64,000 nt of DNA, taken from assembly GCF_021560035.1 (NCBI RefSeq), contig NZ_CP074373.1, forward strand, positions 802,001-866,000, in the 5' to 3' direction. Origin of the DNA: Virgibacillus sp. NKC19-16 (lineage in GTDB: Bacteria; Bacillota; Bacilli; Bacillales; Amphibacillaceae). The translations under genes and the position numbers were made by a program. This document shows positions 24,872-34,355 of this stretch, piece by piece (within the stretch, counting starts at the first letter, position 1; each line of letters opens with the position of its first letter). The notes under the pieces are model-generated. The model worked only from the letters and a program-made list of their open reading frames with translations, had not been told where the DNA came from and searched no databases.

Positions 24872-25171
24872 GTACGAGTACGAATGGAAGAATTATTAAT
24901 TATAAGCGTCCACATGACTCCGTTATTTACACTCGGTGGTTTAATATTTGCTGCAATATGGGCGCAAATTGCCTGGGATCGTTTCTGGGGCTGGGACCCG
25001 AAAGAGGTTTGGGCATTAATCACACGTTTTTTCTGTGCTGCATACTTGCATTTAAGACTTTCAAGAGGTTGGCATGGGGGGACCCGCCTGACTGTAGTTG
25101 GGTTTTCGATCAACATGTTCAACCTGATTGTTGTGAATCTAGTCTTAGCCGGTCTGCATTCTTATGCATAA
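24872..25171 (+). pseudogene. C-terminal remnant of cytochrome c biogenesis protein CcsB/ResC
   Basis: Only the last ~95 residues of a CcsB/ResC protein (normally 350-400 residues) remain: [23 protein letters not shown], the haem-handling WWD-type motif [32 protein letters not shown], and the usual end [11 protein letters not shown]. The reading frame continues upstream to 24809, but that part shows no similarity and has no ribosome site for a start. I infer a deletion that removed the first three quarters of the gene, possibly together with resB. The resA-like gene at 23.7 kb may be the other survivor of this locus. Confidence 0.7.
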
Positions 25172-25324
25172 TGCCATATAAAAAGCATCATGTAAGTGAG
25201 GTGACAGTTAAATACTATTCAGGTTTAAAAATTACCTTACAGGGGTATCGTATTATATACTTAAAATATAAAATATTACTTTGCGCACAATATGTAGCAA
25301 AATAATTTATAAGGAGTGATATTA

Positions 25325-27442
25325 ATGGCAAAACATGAGAACGATAAACATAAGCATAGTGAACATGAACATCATAGCAATCATAACCATTCACATGATC
25401 ACGAAGTAAACCATGACCATCATGATGGTGAAGAACATAGCCATGACAGTCATCAAAGTCATGCGCATGACCATAGTAGCCACGGAGACCATGGACACCA
25501 TGATCACGGCGATATGGTTGGAGATTTTAAGAAACGATTCTTTATATCTTTACTTATTACGATTCCAATTCTCGCTTTATCGCCTATGATTCAAGATTTT
25601 ATAGGGGTCGATTGGCGTTTTACTGGTGATATGTTTATTTTATTTGCATTATCAACAATAGTATTCTTCTATGGTGGCTGGCCATTTATAACAGGCGGAA
25701 TCAGTGAATTGAAGGATAAGAATCCTGGAATGATGACACTCATTGCACTTGCTATTACCATAGCTTATGGATACAGCACCATGGTTGTGTTTGGTTGGGA
25801 AGGCAGTCAGCTATTCTGGGAACTGGCTACATTAGTCGATATTATGTTACTCGGTCACTGGATTGAAATGCGATCTGTGATGGGTGCATCTAATGCGCTT
25901 GAACAGCTGGTGAAACTCATGCCAAATGAAGCACATCGCTTAGATGATAATGGTCAAGTACAGGATATGCCTTTATCCGAACTGAAAAATAATGACCGGG
26001 TACTTGTAAAACCGGGTGAAAAGGTCCCTGTTGACGGAATAATCGCTGATGGGAATTCGGCTATTGATGAGTCGATGCTTACAGGAGAGTCTGTTCCGGT
26101 TGAAAAAGATAAAGGTGATGAAGTTATCGGCGGATCGATAAATAAGGAAGGATCTCTTACTATACAGGTTGAAAAAACAGGGGAAGATTCCTATTTATCT
26201 CAGGTCATTACGATGGTAAAAGAAGCACAGGAATCAAAATCGAGAACCCAGGATTTGACGAACAAGGCAGCTAAATGGTTATTTTACCTAGCACTAGCCG
26301 CGGGACTTACAACCTTATTCATCTGGTTGCTGCTGGGCTACTCTTTTGATGTTGCCATTGAACGGATGGTTACCGTTATGGTTATCACCTGTCCGCATGC
26401 GCTTGGGTTAGCAGCACCGCTTGTTGTAGCAGTTTCTACATCTATTTCTGCCAAAAAAGGATTGCTAATTCGAAACCGTTCTAATTTTTAAGGGGCACGT
26501 AATTTGAATGCCGTTGTTTTTGATAAAACAGGTACACTGACAAAAGGTGAATTTGGTGTAACAGATATCGTATCAAGCGCGGGGTATAATGAAGAAGATA
26601 TTTTAAAATATGCTTCCACTGTAGAACAAAACTCTGAACATCCGATAGCAACAGGAATTGTGAAGGAAGCAAAAGAAAAAGACATGGCGTTAGGGAAACT
26701 GGCTGATTTCGAATCGATAACAGGAAAAGGAATACAAGGCAACGTGGACGGAAGAAAAGTAAATGTTGTCAGTCCGGGATATATAAATAATAATAATTTT
26801 AGTTACGATCAGCAATTGTTTAATGAAATGTCGGAAGAAGGAAAGACCGTTGTATTCGTTCTACTTGAAGATGAATTGATCGGGATGGTCGCTTTAGCAG
26901 ACATCGTTCGTGAAACGGCAAAAGAAGCAATCGCATCATTAAAGGAAAAGGGAATACATTCCATTATGCTAACAGGAGACAATAAAAAGGTTGCAAACTG
27001 GGTGGCAAAACAACTGGATATTGATGAAGTCTATGCAGAAGTGTTGCCGGATGACAAAGCAAATCAGGTGAAACAAATACAAGCAAAAGGCTGGAAGGTT
27101 GCGATGACGGGCGATGGTGTAAACGATGCACCGGCACTTGCGACAGCTGATTTGGGGATTGCTATTGGCGCAGGTACGGATGTAGCAATGGAAACAGCTG
27201 ATGTGGTGCTTGTGAAAAGCAACCCGAACGATGTTGTGGCACTAATGGATTTATCGAAAAAAACGTATCGAAAAATGGTCCAGAATCTCTGGTGGGCGAC
27301 AGGCTATAACATATTTGCAATCCCACTAGCTGCAGGTGTGCTGGCCCCGATTGGCATTGTATTAAGCCCAGCAGTGGGAGCGGTACTCATGAGTTTAAGT
27401 ACGATTATTGTTGCGATAAATGCAAAGTTATTAAAGGAGTAA
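25325..27442 (+). pseudogene. copB: CopB-type copper P-type ATPase interrupted by one in-frame TAA
   Basis: Rejoined, this is a 705-residue P1B-type ATPase. It has a His-rich N-terminal metal-binding region (residues ~3-65), membrane helices, TGESVPVEK (actuator domain), the CopB-type ion site CPH in VITCPHALGLAAP, the phosphorylation site DKTGTLTKG, the HP motif of the nucleotide domain (EHPIATG), and MTGDGVNDAPAL. Codon 389 is TAA (26489-26491) between NRSNF and GARNLNAVVFDKTGT, in the same frame on both sides; homologues have Glu there, and GAA to TAA is one change. The break separates the membrane/actuator part from the catalytic part. It could be true inactivation or a sequence error. 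Start at 25325, ribosome site AAGGAGTGAT. Confidence 0.85.
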
Positions 27443-27449
27443 AAGAAGA

Positions 27450-27485
27450 AGGAAGCATGGGGGTAATTCTCATGCTTTTTCTTTT
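27450..27485 (+). terminator. Terminator after copB
   Basis: AAGCATG pairs with CATGCTT around a 10-base loop, followed by a T run. Confidence 0.7.
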
Positions 27486-27654
27486 GATTATGGGGAGTAA
27501 TCGAACCGTCCCTCCGCTTCCACTTCCACCCCCATTTTTAATTTCACTTAATAAATGATATAATGCTAAATTATATTCTATTTTTCAGATTTTTGGGGGA
27601 ATAACAATTGAGCATTTGTTGTGAATTTCCCAGTAAAGTTGGGGGTAAACATCC

Positions 27655-29079
27655 ATGAATAAGACAGAAGGAAACGGTGAAAGGGATATTAATCATCTCC
27701 AGAAAAAAAGATGGGCGATGCCGGATGTATATGTTATTTTATTTTTGGTATTGATAATGGGGTTTGTTGCTACATATCTTATACCATCAGGCTCATTTGA
27801 TAGGGAAGTGGTTGATGGAGTTGAACGGGTAGTTCCTGATACCTATCAACAAACAGAAGGGCCATCACTCGGTTTGATGGATATTTTTAATTCGATTCAA
27901 ATGGGGATGGTACAGTCAGCTGATATTATTTTCCTAATATTGTTCACAGGTGGAATGTTTGAGGTTATCGAACGTTCTGGGGCATTAAATGGTCTGATAA
28001 AACGTGCAGTAACCTTAACGCGTGGACGTGAGTTTTGGTTGATCGCTATCATTTCAACTATTTTTGCTTTAACCGGGGCAATTGGGGCTGTTGCTAATGC
28101 AATCATTGCATTTGTTACCATTGGTGTTATTATAGCACGGGCGCTTAAACTTGATCCAATCATCGCAGTGGCAATTACATTTGGAGCTAACTTTGTGGGG
28201 TTTAGCGTTGGATTTATGAACCCATATACAGTGGGAATCGCGCAAGACATTGCAGAGCTTCCACTTTTATCAGGAGCAGGTTTCAGGTTTGTTGTTTTTG
28301 TTATCATATTAGCTACAACTATTTGGTATACATGGCGCTATGCGAAGAAAATTATGGCAGATCCCGCGTCCAGTATAATCGGGGTGTATGAGGATAGTGA
28401 TGATGATCAGAATCAGCTTGAAGCCCCTTTTACGATAAGACATAAACTGTTGCTGATTTTTGTAGCCGTATGTTTGGGATATTTTGTGTATGGATCATCG
28501 CAATTAGGTTGGACCATTAATAATATGTCTGCATTTTTCCTGATTATTGCCATAGGTGCAGGTATACTCTCAGGAATGCGATATAATACACTTGCGATCA
28601 CGTTCATGGACGGTGCAAAAAGACTGGTTTACGGTGCATTAGTAGTAGGGCTTGCGAGAGCTGTTATCGTCATTTTGGAAGAAGGGGTGATACTTGATTC
28701 CATCGTGTATGGATTATCTGTACCATTAGAAAATCTCTCTCCAGTATTTGCTGCACTTGGGATGTTCCTTTCCAATGGTGTATTAAATTTCTTAGTAAAT
28801 TCCGGCAGCGGGCAGGCAATGATCGCAATGCCGATGTTAACGCCTTTGGCTGACATGGTTGGAGTTACCAGACAGGTCGCTGTGCAGGCATTTCAGTTTG
28901 GCGACGGTTTAACTAATCTCATCTTTCCAACGTCCGGTATTCTAATGGCAAGTCTTGCTGTGGCCAATGTTTCATGGACAAAATGGCTGAAATGGGTATT
29001 CCCGTTATTTCTTATTTGGTTTGTCATTGCAATAATAACGTTGACTGTTGGTGTGATGATTGAGTGGGGCCCGTACTAA
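27655..29079 (+). CDS. YfcC-family membrane carrier (DcuC/ArsB-like superfamily)
   Basis: A 474-residue protein with about 12 membrane segments. The cytoplasmic N-terminus (KKRWAMPDVYVILFLVLIMGFVATYLIPSGSF), the GFVSVGFMNPYT-like segment (here GFSVGFMNPYTVGIAQ), NFLVNSGSGQAMIAMPMLTPLAD and DGLTNLIFPTSGILMASLAVANVSWTKW identify the YfcC family of PF03606, whose relatives carry C4-dicarboxylates or basic amino acids. It stands alone between two terminators, directly before the citST pair. The substrate is uncertain; a carboxylate is plausible from the context. Confidence 0.85.
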   Translation: MNKTEGNGERDINHLQKKRWAMPDVYVILFLVLIMGFVATYLIPSGSFDREVVDGVERVVPDTYQQTEGPSLGLMDIFNSIQMGMVQSADIIFLILFTGGMFEVIERSGALNGLIKRAVTLTRGREFWLIAIISTIFALTGAIGAVANAIIAFVTIGVIIARALKLDPIIAVAITFGANFVGFSVGFMNPYTVGIAQDIAELPLLSGAGFRFVVFVIILATTIWYTWRYAKKIMADPASSIIGVYEDSDDDQNQLEAPFTIRHKLLLIFVAVCLGYFVYGSSQLGWTINNMSAFFLIIAIGAGILSGMRYNTLAITFMDGAKRLVYGALVVGLARAVIVILEEGVILDSIVYGLSVPLENLSPVFAALGMFLSNGVLNFLVNSGSGQAMIAMPMLTPLADMVGVTRQVAVQAFQFGDGLTNLIFPTSGILMASLAVANVSWTKWLKWVFPLFLIWFVIAIITLTVGVMIEWGPY

Positions 29080-29085
29080 ATCCAG

Positions 29086-29125
29086 GTCCACCTACCGTTT
29101 TACGATTACGGGAGGTGGGCTTTTT
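29086..29125 (+). terminator. Terminator after YfcC-family gene
   Basis: CCACCTACCGT (29088-29098) pairs with ACGGGAGGTGG (29108-29118), then a T run. Confidence 0.85.
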
Positions 29126-29292
29126 GCGTTGACTTGTGTTACTGTCTAATCCTTCTCCTCGCATAAGTGACATATGTATCAGCTCCCTTTATAATAGATT
29201 CACAGAACAAAGGAGCAGCGTTTTTTCCTATGTTTTGGGAGCAGAGCCTTCCATACCCCATCCGTTTTTACATAAATGAAGGAGCCGTCAAC

Positions 29293-30945
29293 ATGATTCG
29301 TTTTCATAAACCGTATAACAAGCGAAATTTGGAGCCTAATGTGAAAGTTAGTTTGAAAATAAAGATGATTGTTCTGATCAGTTTGCTAATTGCTGGTATT
29401 TGTATCCTTTTTGCTGGATTTCTTCATATATTTATTTCCAATACCATCGAAGACCAGGTCGGAAAACGTGCTTTAAGTGTGGCCAAGACTGTTGCCAATA
29501 TGCCGGAAGTAAAGGCGGCTTTTGAGCTGGAGGATCCTGCTTCTGTAATTCAGGAAACCGTGGCTCCAATTCGGGAGGAAACCGGTGCAGAATTTATTGT
29601 TGTTGGAAATAGGGAGGGGATTCGTTATTCCCATCCAAACCCGGAAAGAATCGGGGAAGAAATGATAGGTGGGGACAATGCTCGTGCCCTAGAGGACGGG
29701 GAAGCCTATGTATCTAGGAGCACAGGGTCACTTGGACTTTCTATTCGTGGGAAGCTGCCTGTTTTGAATGAAGCAGGGGACATTATGGGTGTCGTGTCTG
29801 TGGGTTTTCTTAATGAGGATGTCCAGAGCATTATTGCAAATCAGAGCAAGTCACTATGGCTTACCCTGGCTGGGGTTGGTCTATTAGGGATTGCAGGTGC
29901 GATTTTTATTGCCTATTATATCAAAAAGTTGTTATCCAATATGGAACCGGAGGAAATCTCGCATTTACTCTTGCAAAAAGAATCGATATTGCAGTCAGCC
30001 CATGAAGGTATGATAGCTGTTGATCGTAAGGGAATCATAACCTTGATGAATACGGCAGCAAAACATATTCTGTTCGGTGACGTGCAGCACCCGGATCATT
30101 TTTCCGGGAAACCAATCGATGAGCTATTGCCAGGTACGGCTTTGTTTGATGTACTGGAAAGTGGTGAGAGCCATTATGACAAGGAAATGATACTCGGGAA
30201 ATCTGTTGTCTTGGTAAACCAGGTACCTGTCTACATGGAAGGGACAATTGAAGGTGCTGTATCCACGTTTCGGAAAAAAACAGAAATGGAACATATGACG
30301 CGTGAACTTCAGCAAATTAAACAATATGCAAATGCGCAACGCGCTCAAACCCATGAATTTTCCAATAAACTCTATACGATTTTGGGATTACTTCAGTTAG
30401 GTGAAAAACAGGAAGCTATCGAATTTATTAAAAAAGAAAAAAATATCCAGCAGGAACGATCGGAATTTTTGACACAGCAGGTAAAAGATTCTGTCGCTCA
30501 AGGGCTTTTACAAGGGAAAATCAATCAGGTGAATGAACTTGGGATAAGCTTGTCCATTCATCCGGATAGTCAACTTAGCCAAGCGTACCACGAGGACACG
30601 CAGGAGGCACTACTTACCGGGCTTGGAAATCTGCTTGAAAATGCGATTGAATCTGTTAAAAATAATCAGGAGGGGGACAGGCGAATTAGCCTATTTTTCA
30701 CTGATATAGGGGATGATATCGTGGTAGAGGTTGATGATTCGGGTTCGGGTATTTCAGAAGCGAATATGCCACATATTTTTGAACAAGGATTTTCTACAAA
30801 AGAAAAGGGAAAACGAGGAAGTGGCTTGAGCTTAACCCGCCATATTGTACATAAATCAGGAGGCGAAGTCATGCTTGAAGAAGGGGAAATGAGGGGTGCC
30901 TGCTTCGTGATGATTATACCTAAAAATAGGAGGAAACACAGATGA
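29293..30945 (+). CDS. citS: CitS/DcuS-type sensor histidine kinase
   Basis: About 550 residues from the ATG at 29293, which has AAGGAG nine bases upstream; the longer open frame back to 29167 has no ribosome site. Layout: TM1 (about 24-45), extracytoplasmic sCache-type sensor (about 48-180, with HPNPERIGEEMIGGD), TM2, a PAS domain (SAHEGMIAVDRKG), then the dimerisation helix with the phosphorylated His in AQRAQTHEFSNKLYTILGLLQLG, and the HATPase domain (NLLENAIESV, DDSGSGI, KGKRGSGLSL). This is the CitA/DcuS family sensing citrate or C4-dicarboxylates outside the cell. It overlaps the regulator gene by 4 bases. Confidence 0.9.
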   Translation: MIRFHKPYNKRNLEPNVKVSLKIKMIVLISLLIAGICILFAGFLHIFISNTIEDQVGKRALSVAKTVANMPEVKAAFELEDPASVIQETVAPIREETGAEFIVVGNREGIRYSHPNPERIGEEMIGGDNARALEDGEAYVSRSTGSLGLSIRGKLPVLNEAGDIMGVVSVGFLNEDVQSIIANQSKSLWLTLAGVGLLGIAGAIFIAYYIKKLLSNMEPEEISHLLLQKESILQSAHEGMIAVDRKGIITLMNTAAKHILFGDVQHPDHFSGKPIDELLPGTALFDVLESGESHYDKEMILGKSVVLVNQVPVYMEGTIEGAVSTFRKKTEMEHMTRELQQIKQYANAQRAQTHEFSNKLYTILGLLQLGEKQEAIEFIKKEKNIQQERSEFLTQQVKDSVAQGLLQGKINQVNELGISLSIHPDSQLSQAYHEDTQEALLTGLGNLLENAIESVKNNQEGDRRISLFFTDIGDDIVVEVDDSGSGISEANMPHIFEQGFSTKEKGKRGSGLSLTRHIVHKSGGEVMLEEGEMRGACFVMIIPKNRRKHR

Positions 30946-31673
30946 GTGATAATATACAGGTTCTTATTATCGAAGACGATTTCCGGATTGCTGAAATAAA
31001 CAGAAGATATGTGGAAAGCTTAGAAGGATATATGGTTCAGGAAGTTGTAAAGACGGGAGAAGAAGCATTGACCTATTTGGAAAATTGCATGTCTCGGCCA
31101 CAGTTGATTCTGCTTGATATTTACATTCCTGATGTGAAAGGGATGGAGTTGTTTTGGCAGATCCGTCATCATTATCAGGATGTGGATATGATCGCTGTCA
31201 CTGCCGCCAACGAAGCTGCAACGATTGAGGAAGCATTAAGAGGGGGCGCTTTTGATTATATCGTGAAACCGGTGGATGCTGATCGTTTCACGCAGTCCTT
31301 GAAGCGATATAAACAGTACCGTAGCTTTTTTATTGCGAAAGAGATTTTGGGGCAGCGTGATATTGATTCTGTTACAGGGAATTATCATTTGACTGAATCC
31401 AGCAGTACAAACGCGAATTTGCCTAAAGGAATTGATCCGATTACATTGAATGATATCAGAGATCTTTTGAAATCCAATAAGGAAAAAGGGATAACTGCTG
31501 TGGAACTGAGTAAACTGATCGGGACAAGCCGCTCCACGGCACGTCGCTATCTGGAATACCTGGTGTCCACAAGTGAGATTCATACCACATTAAAATACGG
31601 AAGTGTCGGCAGGCCGGAGCGTGAGTACATGCGCCGTGAAACTTATGAACAAAATGAAGAATATAAGAAATAA
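30942..31673 (+). CDS. citT: CitT/DctR-type response regulator
   Basis: A 243-residue two-domain regulator. The receiver domain (residues 4-125) shows the acidic pair IIEDD, the phosphorylated Asp in LILLDIYIPDVKG and the conserved Lys in DYIVKPVDADRF. The output domain (about 165-225, ITLNDIRDLLK...GITAVELSKLIGTSRSTARRYLEYLVS) is the CitB/DcuR HTH. Its start codon overlaps the kinase stop (ATGA). In B. subtilis CitT activates citM; the CitM-like gene follows here after a terminator. Confidence 0.9.
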   Translation: MSDNIQVLIIEDDFRIAEINRRYVESLEGYMVQEVVKTGEEALTYLENCMSRPQLILLDIYIPDVKGMELFWQIRHHYQDVDMIAVTAANEAATIEEALRGGAFDYIVKPVDADRFTQSLKRYKQYRSFFIAKEILGQRDIDSVTGNYHLTESSSTNANLPKGIDPITLNDIRDLLKSNKEKGITAVELSKLIGTSRSTARRYLEYLVSTSEIHTTLKYGSVGRPEREYMRRETYEQNEEYKK

Positions 31674-31682
31674 GTAACTTAT

Positions 31683-31709
31683 AAAAAGAAGGTTTATCCT
31701 TCTTTTTTT
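31683..31709 (+). terminator. Terminator after citT
   Basis: AAAAGAAGG pairs with CCTTCTTTT, followed by further T. Confidence 0.8.
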
Positions 31710-31761
31710 ATATGCTAATTTATTAAATAAGTCAAAAAAAAAATTATTTTTTTGATGTGAG

Positions 31762-31777
31762 TTGCTAGCGCTTACAT
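31762..31777 (+). promoter_or_regulatory. cre box (CcpA operator) before the citM-like gene
   Basis: TTGCTAGCGCTTACAT matches the Bacillus cre consensus WTGNNARCGNWWWCAW at every defined position. It lies 31 bases before the start codon, so CcpA bound here should repress the carrier gene when preferred sugars are present, as for B. subtilis citM. Confidence 0.85.
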
Positions 31778-31807
31778 AATAGAGACAATGAATGAAAGGA
31801 AGATAGT

Positions 31808-33145
31808 ATGTTAAGTTTAATAGGATTTGCGACCATATTGACAATTGTCATTTTATTAATCAAGGGGAAGGTTTCTCCTATTATTGCGATGGTATTAATA
31901 CCATTATTAGGTGCATTTCTTGCCGGTTTTGGATTGGGTGAAATTGGCGAGTATTTTAATCAAGGAATTGATCAAGTCATCGATGTTGCTGTTATGTTCA
32001 TTTTTGCAATTCTATTCTTTGGTATTATGCAAGATGCCGGACTTTTTGACCCTTTAATTAACAAGATGGTTGCGCTTTCGAAAGGAAATATTATAGCTGT
32101 AAGTGTAGCTACCGTTTTGATTGCGGCAGTTGCTCAAATGGATGGTTCCGGGGCGTCGACATTTCTGATTACCATTCCTGCTATGCTTCCATTGTATAAA
32201 CGGATGAACATGAATCCATATTTACTGCTACTCTTGATTGCTGGAAGTGCTGCCATCATGAATATGACCCCATGGGCGGGACCTTTGGGTCGTACTGCTT
32301 CCGTTCTGGATATAGATGTCACGGAATTATGGTACCCGCTTATACCAGTGCAAATCATAGGGATGGTATTGATGATAGGTTTAGCAGTATTCCTCGGATT
32401 TAGAGAAAAACGGAGAATTAAAGAGCAGTTTGGGAATCAGGGGTTGGAAGCTGCGGCTGCGCTTGAGGAGACACCAGAAGAAATAGAGAAAGAGGACGAA
32501 AAATCCTCTTCTTTCACTGAAAATTCACTTGCACGTCCGAAATTAATTTGGGTAAATGCGATCCTTGCAATAGGTGTTGTCGCATTGTTAGTATCGGGGA
32601 TCATTCCAGCTGGCTTTGCGTTTATGATTGGGGTCAGTATTGCACTGGCAATTAATTACCCAAATTTGAAAGATCAAACGGATAGAATTAAGGCACATGC
32701 TTCAAGCGCTCTGACAATGGCAACGATCATTCTAGCTGCAGGTTCATTTTTAGGAATTCTGGCAGGAACAGGAATGCTGGATGCAATAGCAGAAGACGGT
32801 GTTTCAGTAATGCCTGAAGCTGTTGGTCCTTATTTACATTTGATTATTGGAGTCTTGGGTGTACCTTTTGACTTACTGTTAAGTACGGATGCATATTATT
32901 TTGCATTGCTTCCAGTAGTTGAACAGATCGCATCAGGTTTTGGCACAGGTGCGCTATCTACAGCATATGCAATGATCATTGGGAACATTGTAGGGACATT
33001 TGTCAGCCCACTAGCACCAGCTGTTTGGCTAGCACTTGGTTTATCAGGTTTGGAAATGGGACGCCATATCAAATATTCCCTCCCGTGGTTATGGGGACTG
33101 AGTATTGTACTATTAATCATTGCGGTGTTTATTGGTGTGGTTTAA
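31808..33145 (+). CDS. CitMHS-family citrate/metal carrier (CitM-like)
   Basis: A 445-residue protein with about 12 membrane segments and a charged cytoplasmic loop near residues 200-235. Family features include FAILFFGIMQDAGLFDPLI, AQMDGSGASTFLITIPAMLPLYKRM, MNMTPWAGPLGRTA and PFDLLLSTDAYYFALLPV. CitMHS carriers take up citrate complexed with Mg2+ (CitM) or Ca2+ (CitH) in symport with protons. The context supports CitM: citST lies immediately upstream and a perfect cre box precedes it. Ribosome site AAGGAAG. Confidence 0.88.
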   Translation: MLSLIGFATILTIVILLIKGKVSPIIAMVLIPLLGAFLAGFGLGEIGEYFNQGIDQVIDVAVMFIFAILFFGIMQDAGLFDPLINKMVALSKGNIIAVSVATVLIAAVAQMDGSGASTFLITIPAMLPLYKRMNMNPYLLLLLIAGSAAIMNMTPWAGPLGRTASVLDIDVTELWYPLIPVQIIGMVLMIGLAVFLGFREKRRIKEQFGNQGLEAAAALEETPEEIEKEDEKSSSFTENSLARPKLIWVNAILAIGVVALLVSGIIPAGFAFMIGVSIALAINYPNLKDQTDRIKAHASSALTMATIILAAGSFLGILAGTGMLDAIAEDGVSVMPEAVGPYLHLIIGVLGVPFDLLLSTDAYYFALLPVVEQIASGFGTGALSTAYAMIIGNIVGTFVSPLAPAVWLALGLSGLEMGRHIKYSLPWLWGLSIVLLIIAVFIGVV

Positions 33146-33228
33146 GCGGGATAAGCGTGGGAACGGTTCGGTTGATTTCTCCCTTATCAAAAAGAAGGGA
33201 AACAAATTCAGTTACGGAAAATAAATAA

Positions 33229-33262
33229 GGAAGCAGAGGGACCGTCCTCATGCTTCCTTTAT
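33229..33262 (+). terminator. Terminator after citM-like gene
   Basis: GGAAGCAGAGGG pairs with CCTCATGCTTCC with small bulges, then T run. Confidence 0.75.
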
Positions 33263-33324
33263 ATTTGTATAAACACCACTTAAAGAACTATAATAGACAA
33301 TAAAACAAAAAGGGAAGAAAAGCA

Positions 33325-33927
33325 TTGATATGGGAAGTACTTAACATTGTTGGAACTATTGCATTTGCAATTAGTGGTGCCATTATTGCTACGCATGAGG
33401 ATTATGACATTTTAGGTGTTTATGTTTTAGGGTTTGTGACGGCGTTCGGAGGTAGTACGATCCGTAACCTGTTGATTGGTATACCGATTGAATCCATTTG
33501 GACACAAGGTGATTTATTCGTTGTCGTCTTTTTGGTGCTCACGGTGGTTTTCCTATTACCGAATAACTGGATTGAATATTGGGATAAATGGGGAATTCTT
33601 TTTGACGCGATTGGTTTAGCGTCATTTGCCATTCAAGGGGCTTTAAGTGCTGTTGAAGTCAATGCACCATTAAGTGCGGTACTCGTTGCGGCGACATTGA
33701 CTGGATGTGGCGGAGGGATGATCAGGGACGTTCTTGCAGGACGTAAGCCGATGGTTCTTCGCGCGGAGATTTACGCACTTTGGGCGACATTCGGCGGTTT
33801 AATTATTGGTCTTGGTTTAGTCAATGGCCCTTGGTCGACAGGTGTTCTTTTTGTCGCAATTGTTACATTAAGGATGAGTTCGGTGCGTTTTCAATGGAGA
33901 TTACCCCGGCATCCAATATGGAAATGA
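33325..33927 (+). CDS. TRIC/UPF0126-family small channel-like protein
   Basis: A 200-residue membrane protein with about seven segments in two homologous halves. Each half has the UPF0126 signature: FVTAFGGSTIRNLLIG in the first and TLTGCGGGMIRDVLAGRKPMVL in the second. Prokaryotic TRIC-related proteins form homotrimeric cation channels, and some relatives have been linked to glycine uptake, so the physiological role is unclear. The TTG at 33325 has AGGGAAG before it and is the likely start. Confidence 0.8.
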   Translation: MIWEVLNIVGTIAFAISGAIIATHEDYDILGVYVLGFVTAFGGSTIRNLLIGIPIESIWTQGDLFVVVFLVLTVVFLLPNNWIEYWDKWGILFDAIGLASFAIQGALSAVEVNAPLSAVLVAATLTGCGGGMIRDVLAGRKPMVLRAEIYALWATFGGLIIGLGLVNGPWSTGVLFVAIVTLRMSSVRFQWRLPRHPIWK

Positions 33928-33984
33928 TACACAATAATTTCTGTGAATTTATATTACATTCAGTATGGTCGGAGTAGAGGAATG

Positions 33985-34085
33985 GTAGTGAACGTGGGAT
34001 TGAGAGATCAGACTGCGAGATGAATAGCAGTGAGCGCTGGAAGGGGGCCTTGGCCGCGGGGCAAATTGCAACCAACGACGAAAAT
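33985..34085 (+). repeat. 21-bp periodic repeat cluster, weakly conserved
   Basis: G-rich cores CGTGGGA (33993), TGCGAGA (34014), CGCTGGA (34035), GCGGGG (34056) and GACGA (34077) follow each other at 21-base steps, with variable sequence between. This is the most degenerate of the clusters and is called mainly on phase. Confidence 0.45.
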
Positions 34086-34123
34086 CCAGACACTGCTGAT
34101 TCGTATAATACAATGAGGATAAA

Positions 34124-34165
34124 AGACCGACCACGCATCAGAACAACGCGTGGTGGGTCTTTTTA
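34124..34165 (+). terminator. Terminator downstream of the TRIC-like gene
   Basis: GACCGACCACGCAT pairs with ACGCGTGGTGGGTC with minor mismatches, then TTTTT. The gap 33928-34355 otherwise contains only the repeat cluster and the next gene's leader. Confidence 0.75.
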
Positions 34166-34355
34166 TTATATGGCGGTATTATTCGATGAACAGGTTTTCG
34201 AAAAAAATTTACAGCCATAAAGTCTATTCTAAAAACAATGCCCTTTGAGATGGCCAGTGTACAAAAACGATATTCAACATTTACTGCTAAATTCGTATTA
34301 ATATAGAGACTTTTTAAATAATTTCATGTATACTACGAAGAAAAGGGGGGCAAGT

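Noticed and set aside
24805-25305. 166-codon frame overlapping the ccsB remnant
   Set aside because: A different frame over the same region; only the 24809-25171 frame carries the WWD-type motif and GLHSYA end.
29167-29292. N-terminal extension of the CitS kinase
   Set aside because: No ribosome site at 29167; the ATG at 29293 has AAGGAG at good spacing and gives the expected short cytoplasmic tail before TM1.
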